In this document: positions 55,595 through 64,000 of the stretch, in pieces
Layout of the letters: the number at the start of each line of letters is the position of its first letter
Numbering within the stretch: the first letter of the stretch is position 1
NCBI RefSeq assembly: GCF_000495795.1
Contig: NZ_AWGD01000023.1
Location: 43,380 to 107,379 of the forward strand
Source of the DNA: Asticcacaulis sp. AC460
GTDB taxonomy: Bacteria; Pseudomonadota; Alphaproteobacteria; Caulobacterales; Caulobacteraceae
Direction: 5' to 3'
Length of the DNA: 64,000 nucleotides
Position numbers and translations under genes: made by a program
The notes under the pieces: generated by a model
What the model was told of the DNA's origin: nothing
What the model saw: the letters and a program-made list of their open reading frames with translations, nothing else
The model's database searches: none

Positions 55595-57205
55595 ATGTCA
55601 AAATTCGATCCGCTCCATGCTATCAATCTAATTTTAGCTGGATCATTTTCCATTAGGGAACCCGGAAAAGAAAAAGACTATGGTTCTCAAATGACAGGAA
55701 TGAACAACGTAATTTTGAGAAAGCGTGAAACATTTGAGGCGTCGAAATACCTACGATCATTTGGTCCGTCTTACCTTACAAAAATTCCTTTGGCCGAACT
55801 AGAAAGTTTAATCCTCAAGTTCGTTGCCGCCAACTATGGTCCATTAAGCAACTACGAGGAAAATTTTTACAAAGGCTTGCCTTTTTCAACAGTGCCAGAC
55901 AGTGCTAAGTTAAGGTTGGCTCAAGCGTTCGCGATATCTTCCATGCTAAACCCGGCAGCTTTTTTTGCCGCCTTTCCACTTTCAACCATTAGAGTCGAAT
56001 CAGAATTTCAATGTGAAACTTTCTTTTTTTCATCCCCAGATGGGCTGGTGACTGCGATTCAGCCCAAAATTGAACCCCAGAAGAACTTCAACGACAGTCA
56101 TTTGCCTTCTCATTTAATTTCGCGCGTTCAAAAGGAAAAGCCGATCGCTTGGCTTGGCGTTAACTCTGTTCGTAATTCCATATCCGTTAAAATGAAAAAT
56201 GCAATTTTAGGTGCTGTCGCTTTACTCCCCCATCCGGGTGAACGGTTCGATCATACGATGCGTGAAGTGGTTGAGGGGCATGTGACCTTTGAAAAAGGAG
56301 TGATGTATCATTCAGGTGGAGGAAGTACGCCACCGATTGGTACTGAAATTCCTATCACCAATGACGATAAACGTTGGCTTCAGATTCTTGCCGAAAAAAT
56401 TACGGCTGAAGAACGTGAAAGCAGAAAACAGATAAAGGCTCTGGAGTATTTTTATCGGGCCTGGTTTTTGCCGCCGGCAGACCGATTCAGTGTATTGTTT
56501 CAAGCGATAGACGCCATCTTTGGTGACGATCAGAAAGCATCGCAAGCCATTATAGATGGTGTAGAGCCGATTGTGGGGCACATTTATGACGAGAAGCGCA
56601 TTAGGCTGCTTTTAGGACTTAGAGGCTCAGTTGTGCATGGAGGGTCGCCAGACGTGTACGAAAGCAGTAAGTATCTGAAATACTATGCCACATATGGGCG
56701 AGTTCAATGCCGCCTATTACGAACTGATCGGCACCATGGAGACGGTGTCGGAGGCCATCGATGCCTACTCCGCCCGCGAACGCGCCCAGGCCCAGCGCGA
56801 AACCTCCGGTGCGGCCACGCTGATGGGGGCGACCATCGTGATCGCCCTGGTCCTGTGCGGGCTGACCATCGCCGGCGTTCGCCTGGTCATTTCGCGGCCG
56901 TTGAAGAGCATGGTCAATGTTTTGTCAGAACTGGCGCGAGGCCAGGCCGATCTCAGCCACGTCAATCTCAAGGCCAAGGGCGAGTTGGGCGACATGGCCC
57001 GCTCGATCAAGGCCTTCAGCGACCTTTTGGCCGATCGCGCCCAGGCCGAACGCGCCAGCGTCGAGTCCAATGCCAGCAAGACGCAGGAGAAGGCCCGGAT
57101 GCTGGATGCCCTGTGCCAGCAGTTCAGCGCCGATTTCGAGACCTCGATCCGCGACCTGACCGAGGCCAGCGGCACGCTGGGCCGCGATTCCAGCCACCTC
57201 AATGA
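55595..57205 (+). pseudogene. AT-rich HEPN-like (ApeA-type) gene, 3' end replaced by out-of-frame chemotaxis DNA
   Basis: The frame starts at ATG 55595 and reads 536 residues, but only about 1-365 (to about 56690) belongs to this gene. That part is rich in A/T (about 41 % G+C in the 60-base line counted) in a GC-rich window. Residues about 260-365 look like an ApeA-type HEPN domain: helices around KQIKALEYFYRAW and ADRFSVLFQAIDAIFG, then RIRLLLGLRGSVVHGG with the HEPN RNase motif R-x4-H (Arg343, His348). After YESSKYLKYYA the frame crosses into chemotaxis-receptor DNA in the wrong frame. The last helix is therefore missing. HEPN RNases of this type act in phage defence; this copy is probably broken. 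Confidence 0.7.
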
Positions 57206-57938
57206 CTGTGCCGCCCAGACGAACCGCCAGACCCAGGCCTGTTCCGAGGCCAGCCAGGTGGTGTCGGGCAATGTCGACCAGGTGTCGTCGGCCGCCGACA
57301 TCCTCAACACCGCCATCTCAGACATCACCGGCCGCATGCAGGCGTCAACCGAGATGGCGCGCCGGGCCTATGATTCCGGCCGCAGCGCCGAGACCATCGT
57401 CACCGAACTGGCCCTGGCGGCCGACCAGATCTCCGAGGTCGTCGCCCTGATCAACGACCTGGCCGTTCAGACCAATGTTCTGGCTTTGAACGCGACCATC
57501 GAGGCGGCGCGGGCCGGCGATTCAGGCAAGGGCTTTGCCGTCGTGGCGTCCGAAGTCAAAGCTTTGGCCGCCCAAACCTCGCATTCGACCGCCACCATCT
57601 CGCAACGAGTCGACGATATCCGCCGCGTCTCCGACCGGTCGGCCGAAACCCTGCACGACATCATCCATGCCGTTCAGCAACTGCACGATATCGCCCAGAC
57701 GGTTTCCGGCCGGGTGGACGAGCAGGCCCGAACGACGTCTGAAATGTCGCACGTTGTCCGCCGCGCCTCTTCCGAGGCCCAGACCGCCGCCGAAGCGTCG
57801 CAGCATTTGGCGGGGCTGACCGCTTCGACCCATTCGGCCGGGCAAAGCATCGAAAAGACGTCGCGCCAGATCGACGAGGTCGCTCACAGCCTGAAGGACC
57901 GCGGTGACCGCTTTATCCAGGCGCTGAAGTCGGCGTGA
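56685..57938 (+). pseudogene. 5'-truncated methyl-accepting chemotaxis protein
   Basis: Frame from ATG 56685 (no ribosome site; an in-frame TGA lies just upstream). The product lacks the first membrane helix and the ligand domain. It has the end of the periplasmic helix (GEFNAAYYELIGTMETVSEAIDAY), membrane span 2 (LMGATIVIALVLCGLTIAGVRLVIS), HAMP (RPLKSMVNVLSELARGQADLSHVN) and a complete signalling domain with ALNATIEAARAGDSGKGFAVVASEVKALAAQT in pieces. Fragment length is 417 residues. It directly follows the HEPN-like gene, in a different frame. If expressed it could be an untriggered signalling fragment; loss of function is likelier. Confidence 0.8.
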
Positions 57939-57979
57939 TAAAGCTTACTGAATAAGGTTCTAAGCCGCGAAGCGCTTGC

Positions 57980-58063
57980 GGGCCCCATCCCCACCGTCTT
58001 ACGAGCTGTCGCTTATCGTCACGGCGCAGGCCGACCCGCTCCGCGTTCAACGGGAGGGAAAAG
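57980..58063. repeat. REP-like palindromic intergenic element 4 (degenerate)
   Basis: GGCCCCATCCCCACCGTCTTACGAGCTGTCGCTTATCGTCACGG ... CCGACCCGCTCCGCGTTCAACGGGAGGG in pieces: the same ATCCCC(C)ACC ... ACGGGAGGG order as the other copies, with decayed stems. Confidence 0.45.
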
Positions 58064-58162
58064 TCATTTATACTGCTGACGTCTTCAGTGTTTTCTGAGA
58101 GGGAGGTCGCTCTTTGCTCCCGGTGGGAGCTTCGGGCGACAAATTTCGCCAAAGGCGAAATT

Positions 58163-58236
58163 TGGCTGGGGAACTAGGACTCGAACCTAGAATGACGGTA
58201 CCAAAAACCGCAGTGTTACCATTACACCATTCCCCA
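58163..58236 (-). tRNA. tRNA-Gln (TTG)
   Basis: A 74-nt tRNA on the minus strand: acceptor TGGGGAA, anticodon loop TTTTGGT region with anticodon TTG (CGGTTTTTGGTACCG), T-arm CTAGGTTCGAGTCCTAG and encoded CCA. It closely resembles bacterial tRNA-Gln. Confidence 0.93.
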
Positions 58237-58358
58237 GCAAAAAGCCGGCTCAAGGGCTTGCGCCCGCGAGAGGCGGTGAGATAGCCCAACCTTTTGCGAC
58301 TTGCAATCCCCGTCGCGCATTTTTTCCCCAAAGTTTTTCCAGCGGTTATAACCAGCGC

Positions 58359-58517
58359 ATGTCCCCTCCCCTGATCGTTCTGCTGCCCGGAACCGACGGC
58401 ACCGGCGTCTTTTTCGTCAATCTGGATCTGCCGCATATGATCTTCCAAAGCGGCGCCGGATCGATTACGCCGGCCCATCTGTTGCCCTTCGTGAAAGACG
58501 GACATGCTGCCCTATGA
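58359..58517 (+). pseudogene. Internally deleted alpha/beta-hydrolase remnant
   Basis: 52 codons starting MSPPLIVLLPGTDGTG, a typical alpha/beta-hydrolase N-terminus (first strand plus the oxyanion PGxDGTG turn). It passes straight into LPHMIFQSGAGSITPAHLLPFVKD, which looks like the C-terminal catalytic-His region of such enzymes (xPHxxxQxxP...). About 150-200 residues including the nucleophile elbow are missing. The frame ends 14 bp inside the MEKHLA gene. Reading it as an in-frame internal deletion is inference from the two motif fragments. Confidence 0.55.
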
Positions 58518-58959
58518 ATCGCCTGAGGTTCAGGCCTACAACCAGTTGATGGCGTTCAGCTTTCACAAATACACCAGCCAGCCGATCGCCACAGGCGAGG
58601 ACCTGAGCCGGGCCATGTGGCATGCGCCCCAGGCCATTGTGTCGCATGGAACGCAGACTGACCCGATCTTCCGTTATGCCAATGCCCGGACGCTGGAGCT
58701 ATGGGAGATGGATTGGGCCGATTTCACCCGCCTGCCGTCAAGATTGAGCGCAGAAGCCAACCCGGATATCCAATCCGATCGCAATGCCTTGTTGCAGGCC
58801 GCCCTGGCCAAGGGCTGGGTCGATACCTATTCCGGTGTCCGCGTCTCCAGCACCGGACGGCGGTTTGAAATCCGCAATACCGTGTTGTGGAATGTGGTCG
58901 ATGAGGCCGGCGTGCGGCATGGCCAGGCGGCCTTCATCCGCGACTGGCAGCACCTGTAG
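58504..58959 (+). CDS. MEKHLA-domain protein
   Basis: 151 residues covering one MEKHLA (PAS-related) domain: PEVQAYNQLMAFSFHKYTSQPI, LSRAMWHAPQAIVSHGTQTDPIFRYANARTLELWEMDWADFTRLPSRLSAEA in pieces and GRRFEIRNTVLWNVVDEAG, the family's order. Stand-alone forms in bacteria are of unknown function; a small-ligand sensor is possible. It overlaps the hydrolase remnant and lies 20 bp before trhO. Confidence 0.88.
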   Translation: MLPYESPEVQAYNQLMAFSFHKYTSQPIATGEDLSRAMWHAPQAIVSHGTQTDPIFRYANARTLELWEMDWADFTRLPSRLSAEANPDIQSDRNALLQAALAKGWVDTYSGVRVSSTGRRFEIRNTVLWNVVDEAGVRHGQAAFIRDWQHL

Positions 58960-58979
58960 ATTTGTGCTAGGTGGCGGCC

Positions 58980-59876
58980 ATGTTCGAGCGCCCTGCCCCG
59001 CCGCCGTTTGTCATCGCGGCCTTCTATCATTTCTTCGATTTCCCGCAGTTCGAAAGCCTGCGCCAGTCGCTGCTGGACCGGCTTCTGGAACTGGGGATCA
59101 AGGGCTCGATCCTGATCACCTCCGAAGGCGTCAATTCAACGATTGCCGGAACGCGCGAGGCTATCGACAGCTTCATGGCCTACCTGCAGGCCGATGTCGT
59201 CGGGGGGACCGTGCGGTGGAAGGAATCGCAGGCGCAGTTCCAGCCGTTCGGCAAGGCGCGAGTGCGGCTGAAGAAAGAGACCATTTCGCTGGGCGAGCCG
59301 GTTTCGATGAAGCGGTTCGGCCAGTATGTCGCGCCGCAGGACTGGAACGACCTGATCCGCGGCGAGGACGTCGTCATCATCGATACGCGCAACGATTATG
59401 AGGTCAATCTCGGCACCTTTGCCGGCGCGATCGACCCCAAAATCCCCAATTTCAAGCACATTCCGCAATGGACGCGCGATAACCTGGACGCCTTGCAGGG
59501 CAAGCGGGTGGCGACCTTTTGCACCGGCGGCATCCGCTGCGAGAAATATACCTCGTGGCTGATCGATAACGGCATCGAAGATGTCTACCACCTGCAGGGC
59601 GGCATACTGCAATATCTGGAGGATGTGCCGCGCGAGCAGTCGCTGTGGCAGGGCGAGTGCTTCGTGTTCGATGAGCGAATCGCTGTCGATCACGACCTGC
59701 AGCCGTCGAAAACCGCCGTTTTGTGCAAGCATTGCGACCATGCCCTTACGCCCGACGACCAGGTCAGCCCGGACTATGTCGAGGGCGTTGCCTGCCCGCA
59801 TTGTCATGGCGATCCGAAATACGCCCACGACACGGTACCGGCGGCTGGAAAATACCCCGGCCGCACGAAATTTTAG
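58980..59876 (+). CDS. trhO: Rhodanese-type tRNA uridine hydroxylase TrhO (YceA/UPF0176)
   Basis: 298 residues from ATG 58980 (the GTG at 58971 is possible). An N-terminal ferredoxin-like domain (FVIAAFYHFFDF ... EGVNSTIAGTREAID) is followed by a rhodanese domain with the active-site loop FCTGGIRCEK (Cys) and VYHLQGGILQYLE. A C-terminal zinc-like Cys cluster (CKHCDHALTPDDQ, CPHCHGD) is present. TrhO makes 5-hydroxyuridine at tRNA position 34 using O2. Confidence 0.9.
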   Translation: MFERPAPPPFVIAAFYHFFDFPQFESLRQSLLDRLLELGIKGSILITSEGVNSTIAGTREAIDSFMAYLQADVVGGTVRWKESQAQFQPFGKARVRLKKETISLGEPVSMKRFGQYVAPQDWNDLIRGEDVVIIDTRNDYEVNLGTFAGAIDPKIPNFKHIPQWTRDNLDALQGKRVATFCTGGIRCEKYTSWLIDNGIEDVYHLQGGILQYLEDVPREQSLWQGECFVFDERIAVDHDLQPSKTAVLCKHCDHALTPDDQVSPDYVEGVACPHCHGDPKYAHDTVPAAGKYPGRTKF

Positions 59877-60021
59877 CCATTCCGTGCGATCTTGCCCCCC
59901 TATGGTGCAAGGCCGTCACAAGCCTGGCCAAATCGTTAACTATAACATCCTCTTCATTTGACCTCCGGCCGTTAAGGTTTATGCTGGAGGCCGGGATGTC
60001 CAGAGGGATGATGGGTCTTAG

Positions 60022-61803
60022 ATGAAGCAGTTTCTGATTACCTTGTCGGCCGTGATCGCCGGGATGATTATCGTCCTGGTCGGGTTGCCGATTCTGTTCA
60101 TCACCATGCTGGCCTCGTCGGCGACGCCCCAGACGCGCGGCGATGTCGTCATTTCCCTGGACCTGCGCCAGAAGATGACCGATCAGGCGGCCGGAGGACC
60201 GTTCGATTTTCTGACCGGGCGCACCTTGTCGACCATGGAAGTCGTCAACACGCTGCACCGCGCCGCCGATGATCCCAAGGTCAAGGCTGTCTTTATCCGC
60301 CTGCCCGAAGGCGGCATGTCACCCGCCGCCGCCGAAGAGATTCGCGAAGCGGTCATCTATGTCCGCCGCGCCTCCAAGCCGGTGATCGCCCACAGCCAGG
60401 GCCTGTATCCCAGCGGCATGGTGATTTCGTCCTACATGCTGGGCTCGTCGGCCAGCGAATTGTGGATGCAACCGCGGTCGTCCTTCCAGGTGACCGGCAT
60501 CTCGACCTCGGAAATGTTCTTCAAGGACGCCTTCGACAAGTACGGCGTCACCGCCCAGTACGAACAGCGCGCCGAGTTCAAGAACGCGGTCAACCCCTAT
60601 CTCTATAACGACTTTACGCCGGAACACCGCGAAGCCGCCCTGTCGTGGATGGGCAGCATCTATCAGTCGATGATCGGCAATATCGCCGCCGACCGGCGCC
60701 TCGACAAGACTGTCTTGCAGACGACGCTGGAAGCGGGGCCCTATGGCGCCGAGAAGGCGCTGGAGCTGGGCCTCATCACAAACCTGGGTCAGGTCCATGA
60801 CGCCGAGCAGGCCGCGCTGAAGCGGGGCACCGACGCCAAGATCGTATCCCTGGATGACTATGCCCGTACGCTGACGCCCGAAACCAAGGGCGAGGTCATC
60901 GCCGTGATCGACGGCGAAGGCGCCATCATGACCGGCAAGGGCAGCGGTGGTGGTTTCGGCAGCCAGAAGACGATGATGTCGGACGACATTGCCGACTCGT
61001 TCTATGCCGCCATCAAGGATCCCAAGGTCAAGGCGATCGTCTTCCGCGTTTCGTCTCCGGGCGGATCGGATACCGCGTCGGCCCAGATCGCCGAAGCCAT
61101 GAAGGACGCCAAGGAAGCCGGCAAGCCGGTGGTGGTGTCCATGGGTGATTACGCTGCGTCGGGCGGCTACTGGATCGCCTCGGGCGCTTCGGCCATCGTC
61201 GCCAATCCGTCGACCCTGACCGGCTCGATCGGCGTCTTCGGCGGCAAGTTCGCCATCGGCGACGCGCTGAGCCGCTTCGGCATAGACGTCAAGGACATCC
61301 ATGTCGGCGGCGACTACACCGAGGCCTTCAGCGAAGCCAAGGGCTTCAGCCCGACTCAGCGCGCCGCCCTGTCGAGCTGGATCGACCAGATCTATAACAG
61401 CTTCATCACCCATGTCGCCGCCGGCCGTAACCTGCCGGAAGACAAGGTGCGCGAACTGGCCAGGGGCCGGGTTTGGACCGGCGCGCAGGCCGTCGAGCAT
61501 CGTCTGGTCGACAAGGCCGGTGGTTTCTACGCCGCCGTCGATACCGCCAAGTCGCTGGCCAAGATCGATGCCTCGGCGCCGGTGCGGCTGGTCCCCTACC
61601 CCGGCAAGACGTCGATGTTCGGTGGCGTCAGCAACAGCGTCCAGATGAGCCTGACCGGCCTGAAGACCCTGTCCTTCCTGGGCTGGGCGATGAGCGACCC
61701 CAAGGCCGAAGCCGTCATTGACCGCGTCGCCGACCAGCGCCTGCGCGAACAGGGCGCCAATGTCATGGCGCCCCAGCCATACGAGACCGCGCCGGCGCAA
61801 TAA
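60022..61803 (+). CDS. sppA: Signal peptide peptidase SppA, 67K type
   Basis: 593-residue membrane serine protease of the S49 family that degrades cleaved signal peptides. One N-terminal membrane span (FLITLSAVIAGMIIVLVGLPILFITMLA) is followed by two S49 repeats (67K form). The first contributes the catalytic Lys (QRAEFKNAVNPYLYNDFT). The second contributes the nucleophile Ser in SMGDYAASGGYWIASGASAIVANPSTLTGSIGVFGGK in pieces. Length and residues agree with the E. coli SppA type. Confidence 0.94.
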   Translation: MKQFLITLSAVIAGMIIVLVGLPILFITMLASSATPQTRGDVVISLDLRQKMTDQAAGGPFDFLTGRTLSTMEVVNTLHRAADDPKVKAVFIRLPEGGMSPAAAEEIREAVIYVRRASKPVIAHSQGLYPSGMVISSYMLGSSASELWMQPRSSFQVTGISTSEMFFKDAFDKYGVTAQYEQRAEFKNAVNPYLYNDFTPEHREAALSWMGSIYQSMIGNIAADRRLDKTVLQTTLEAGPYGAEKALELGLITNLGQVHDAEQAALKRGTDAKIVSLDDYARTLTPETKGEVIAVIDGEGAIMTGKGSGGGFGSQKTMMSDDIADSFYAAIKDPKVKAIVFRVSSPGGSDTASAQIAEAMKDAKEAGKPVVVSMGDYAASGGYWIASGASAIVANPSTLTGSIGVFGGKFAIGDALSRFGIDVKDIHVGGDYTEAFSEAKGFSPTQRAALSSWIDQIYNSFITHVAAGRNLPEDKVRELARGRVWTGAQAVEHRLVDKAGGFYAAVDTAKSLAKIDASAPVRLVPYPGKTSMFGGVSNSVQMSLTGLKTLSFLGWAMSDPKAEAVIDRVADQRLREQGANVMAPQPYETAPAQ

Positions 61804-61828
61804 TAGCCGGTTATAGGATGTCAGAGAC

Positions 61829-61863
61829 AAAAAGCCCGGTGTTCCGACACCGGGCTTTTTTTA
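61829..61863. terminator. Bidirectional rho-independent terminator
   Basis: AGCCCGGTGT (61833-61842) and its perfect complement (61847-61856) around TCCG, with A-runs before and a T7 run after. It serves the convergent sppA and sulfotransferase genes; the last T bases overlap the sulfotransferase stop. Confidence 0.9.
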
Positions 61864-63330
61864 TGCCGTCTGATAGGCGCGCTGGAAGGCTTCCAGGAAC
61901 TGCGCGTAGGCCTGGGAGGCGCCGACGCGCGACGTTGAAATCGGATTTCTGACCTGGGCAACACTGGCCGTCATGACGGAGCGTTCGCTTTTGTGCGGTT
62001 CGAAAACCTGCGGTTCCGCATCCACGCCGACATGCGCAAGTATACGCGGGATCCAGGATCGCGGATCCGCCGTCAGCTCTTCGTAAGGAACGGTGAGAAT
62101 CCGATCCGGGAACAGCGAAGCCCAGTGGGTGTGCAACCTGTCCTCCGATTTCATGTAGGCGGCAATATCGCTAACCGACCAGGACCAGGGAATCGAGGCG
62201 GTAAAATAGGTCCGGAAACACGATAAGGCGCAGTCCGCCGGATTACGCCGCAGCCATATGACGCGGGCATTGGGCAAGGTGTGGAGAAGCAAGCCCATCA
62301 GGCGCGAGTGATTGAGCGTTTTGTCGATGATGCGGCCGGTGCTTCCGAACCGTTCCGTGATCATGGCCAGGTAGTCGCGCCCTATCTCACCCCAAGGGTC
62401 GGTGTCATCCGGGTTTCTCAACTGGTAGTTCAAGGCGCCGAGGAGGCTGAAATCGCCGGCAGGGATCAGCGCCGCCCGCAACAGATTCAGTTCAGCACCA
62501 TCGTGAAATTGCGAGTGGCTTGCCAATATCTGCTCAACCAGCGTCGTGCCGGAACGCGGCGCGCCATTGACAAAGGTCACGCGCTCGCTGTCACACCCCG
62601 ATGGCGTGAGCAGTTTGAACTTCTCTGGCTGGTAGTCACGGATCAACTGATCCGTCGTCCTGTTCCAGGCCTGGAGGTCGAACGCCTCCTCCGCACGCAT
62701 GGGTTCTGCGCCTTCCTGATAAAGCTGGTAAGCCTTCACCCGATCGCCCGTATCGTCGTAGGCCTTGGCCAGCGCGTAGACGAACTGGGCGTACAACTTG
62801 GGCTCAGCCTGTTTCATGTCCGGCTTCAGCGCTTCCATAAGGCTGATATCGGGATCTCCGGCGGAAAATGTCTTGATGACGCTCAGCGCAAACCAGCTTT
62901 GCGGGGCCAGCGGTGTCTGTGCCAAGGCGCGGCGAAAGTGGCTTTCCGCCTGCCGGAAGTCGCCGGTCTGGGTCGCGATGGTGCCCAGAAGATGCAGGAT
63001 GGACGAGTGTTCCCTGAGCTTTACCGGAAGGGCGTCGATTTGCTTCAGCGCGGTCTCCTCGTGCCCGTCACGAATGAGTTCACGGAAGTAGCTTATGGTG
63101 CGATCTAGGCTCTGGGGGGGCGACATGGCATAACGGCGGGCAGCTTCATGCGACAGACTCAGTTCGCCGATGGTGAAGCTCAGTCGCGCGATACTGCGCC
63201 AGCGATCACCGGTCGGGCTGCCGTTGGCGAATTCTTCCCTGAGCAAGGCGACGGCGCCTCTCCGGTCGAAAGTTTTCAAACGGTCAATGGCCTGAAGCAC
63301 GCGATTATCCGGCGCGGAAGCAGTGGTCAT
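61861..63330 (-). CDS. TPR-containing sulfotransferase family protein
   Basis: 489 residues. TPR-like repeats occupy about 60-235 (LHLLGTIATQTGDFRQAESHFRRALAQTPLAPQSWFALS in pieces). A sulfotransferase domain starts near 255 with the PAPS 5'-phosphosulfate loop FVNGAPRSGTTLVEQILASHS. PAPS 3'-phosphate and dimerisation-like stretches follow (RVIWLRRNPADCALSCFRTYF). It transfers a sulfo group from PAPS to an unknown acceptor. It is downstream of a TonB receptor on the same strand; this pair (receptor plus TPR-sulfotransferase) recurs in Caulobacter and sphingomonad relatives (from memory). Confidence 0.9.
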   Translation of the reverse strand: MTTASAPDNRVLQAIDRLKTFDRRGAVALLREEFANGSPTGDRWRSIARLSFTIGELSLSHEAARRYAMSPPQSLDRTISYFRELIRDGHEETALKQIDALPVKLREHSSILHLLGTIATQTGDFRQAESHFRRALAQTPLAPQSWFALSVIKTFSAGDPDISLMEALKPDMKQAEPKLYAQFVYALAKAYDDTGDRVKAYQLYQEGAEPMRAEEAFDLQAWNRTTDQLIRDYQPEKFKLLTPSGCDSERVTFVNGAPRSGTTLVEQILASHSQFHDGAELNLLRAALIPAGDFSLLGALNYQLRNPDDTDPWGEIGRDYLAMITERFGSTGRIIDKTLNHSRLMGLLLHTLPNARVIWLRRNPADCALSCFRTYFTASIPWSWSVSDIAAYMKSEDRLHTHWASLFPDRILTVPYEELTADPRSWIPRILAHVGVDAEPQVFEPHKSERSVMTASVAQVRNPISTSRVGASQAYAQFLEAFQRAYQTA

Positions 63331-63394
63331 AAAGTCTTTCCCAGGGTGTCACGATTTTCAGTCTCACCAGTAACATACTGGCAAAAAAGAAAAA

Positions 63395-63424
63395 GCGGCG
63401 AAAGGTTTCCCTTTCGCCGCCATC
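63395..63424 (-). terminator. Rho-independent terminator after the second TonB receptor
   Basis: Minus strand: GCGGCGAAAGG-GAAA-CCTTTCGCCGC, an 11-bp perfect stem (63395-63420), followed by TTTTTCTTTTTTG. It lies 26 bp past the receptor stop and would separate the receptor from the sulfotransferase transcript. Confidence 0.88.
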
Positions 63425-63445
63425 TTCACCGGTTTCCCGGTTGGT

Positions 63446-64000
63446 TTAGAATTCCCAGTCCGCACCCAGGCGCACGAAGCGCGGGGTTTGATACTGAGTG
63501 GTGTGACCGTAGTTGTAGTTGTAGTCACCGGCGGCGCTGAGTTCACCGATTTCGCTGCGCTTCTGGACGCCGTGACCGTTGAACAGGTTGAAGATGTCAG
63601 CGCGCAGGGTGGTTTGACCAACCGGCGTGTCGATGCGGTAACGGGCCGAGATGTCGACTTGCTTGATCCAGTCGGTCTTGTTGCCCTTGCCGCGCGGAGC
63701 CGGTTCGCCGTCGTTGCAGTAGTGCGAGGCGGCGCCGTAAGCGTTGGCGTACGGATCGGTCGGGTGGTAGCCGAAGCAGCTCAGCGAACGCGGCGAGGAT
63801 ACCTGGATTTGGGTACCCATCGAGAACTTTTCATTGAACTGATAGTAGCCCCACAGCTTGAACTTGTGCGTACGGTCGTTCGGCAGGAGGCCGGACGCGT
63901 AGTCGACAAATCCGGGCTGGTCGAAGTCCTGGGTGATACCCGCGTCGTCCTGACCGAAGTCGGACTGGACGTAGCCTTCGGAGTTACCGCGGCTGCGCGA
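63446..64000 (-). CDS. TonB-dependent receptor, C-terminal part (cut by window edge)
   Basis: The frame is open to the window end; 184 residues are visible. Beta-barrel end of a TonB-dependent receptor: LWGYYQFNEKFSMGTQIQVSS, WIKQVDISARYRIDT, TLRADIFNLFNGHGVQKRSEIGE and the terminal strand with C-terminal Phe (RFVRLGADWEF), typical of the last outer-membrane strand. A plug and N-terminus lie outside the window. Oar-like receptors end similarly (HxVxxxxE). Confidence 0.9.
   Translation of the reverse strand, partial: SRSRGNSEGYVQSDFGQDDAGITQDFDQPGFVDYASGLLPNDRTHKFKLWGYYQFNEKFSMGTQIQVSSPRSLSCFGYHPTDPYANAYGAASHYCNDGEPAPRGKGNKTDWIKQVDISARYRIDTPVGQTTLRADIFNLFNGHGVQKRSEIGELSAAGDYNYNYGHTTQYQTPRFVRLGADWEF

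Overview
The window looks like a chromosomal segment of a GC-rich alphaproteobacterium (about 60-65 % G+C by eye). Caulobacterales, perhaps Asticcacaulis-like, is my best guess. This rests on the TonB-dependent receptors at both window ends, the TPR-sulfotransferase beside one of them, the DUF805, TerC and CorA genes, and the general gene repertoire. No marker gene here fixes the genus. Most of the window is ordinary core and accessory metabolism with short spacers.

Layout. 1-9400: a TonB-dependent receptor (cut by the window edge) and a type B carboxylesterase, each carrying the same 20-bp near-palindrome. The promoter of a LacI regulator (8203-9246) carries two more copies. Between them lie a MITE-like 288-bp inverted-repeat element and a LysR / aldo-keto reductase / SnoaL / Tat-exported aldo-keto reductase / HbpS-like cluster. 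9.5-14.4 kb: a tannase-family esterase, divergent from a YceI / cytochrome b561-YceI / SnoaL / MarR operon. 14.5-20.7 kb: tRNA-Gly, tRNA-Tyr, rlmB, a TerC-family gene, two DUF805 genes, a dienelactone hydrolase, metG, and tRNA-Thr with a duplicated 3' end. 20.8-26.8 kb: an 1136-residue RTX protein and metE, with a 22-bp perfect palindrome upstream of metE. 27-31.5 kb: a Rieske oxygenase translationally coupled to a BtaA-like (DUF3419) gene that overlaps a convergent methyltransferase, then a sorbosone-dehydrogenase-like lipoprotein. 31.6-46.1 kb: signalling and envelope genes, namely a GAF kinase, a hybrid kinase, two paralogous double-receiver proteins, CorA, Ogt, a cytochrome c lipoprotein, an NfeD/band-7 pair, a 39-residue secreted Cys peptide, and NUDIX and FAD oxidoreductase genes. 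46.3-55.4 kb: yaaA, a Sua5-type gene coupled to a second b561-YceI fusion, acyl-CoA dehydrogenase, a serine protease, oligopeptidase B and a GNAT gene. 55.4-58.5 kb: an accessory scar, with an AT-rich HEPN-like gene butted out of frame onto a 5'-truncated chemotaxis receptor, then tRNA-Gln and an internally deleted alpha/beta-hydrolase remnant. 58.5-64 kb: MEKHLA, trhO, sppA, the TPR-sulfotransferase and the C-terminus of another TonB receptor.

How it works together. The strongest regulatory story is a small LacI regulon: outer-membrane receptor, Tat-exported carboxylesterase and possibly the tannase, suggesting uptake and hydrolysis of an esterified aromatic or plant-derived compound. The YceI/b561 genes look like periplasmic isoprenoid or quinone-linked redox functions. 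The Rieske/BtaA/methyltransferase trio suggests a membrane-lipid (betaine-lipid-like) function. The most unusual items are the HEPN-chemotaxis chimera, the 39-residue Cys peptide with 16-bp tandem repeats, the Rieske-BtaA pair with its 108-bp convergent overlap, and the double-receiver paralogue that has lost its second phospho-acceptor Asp. No CRISPR array, integrase or transposase gene was seen.
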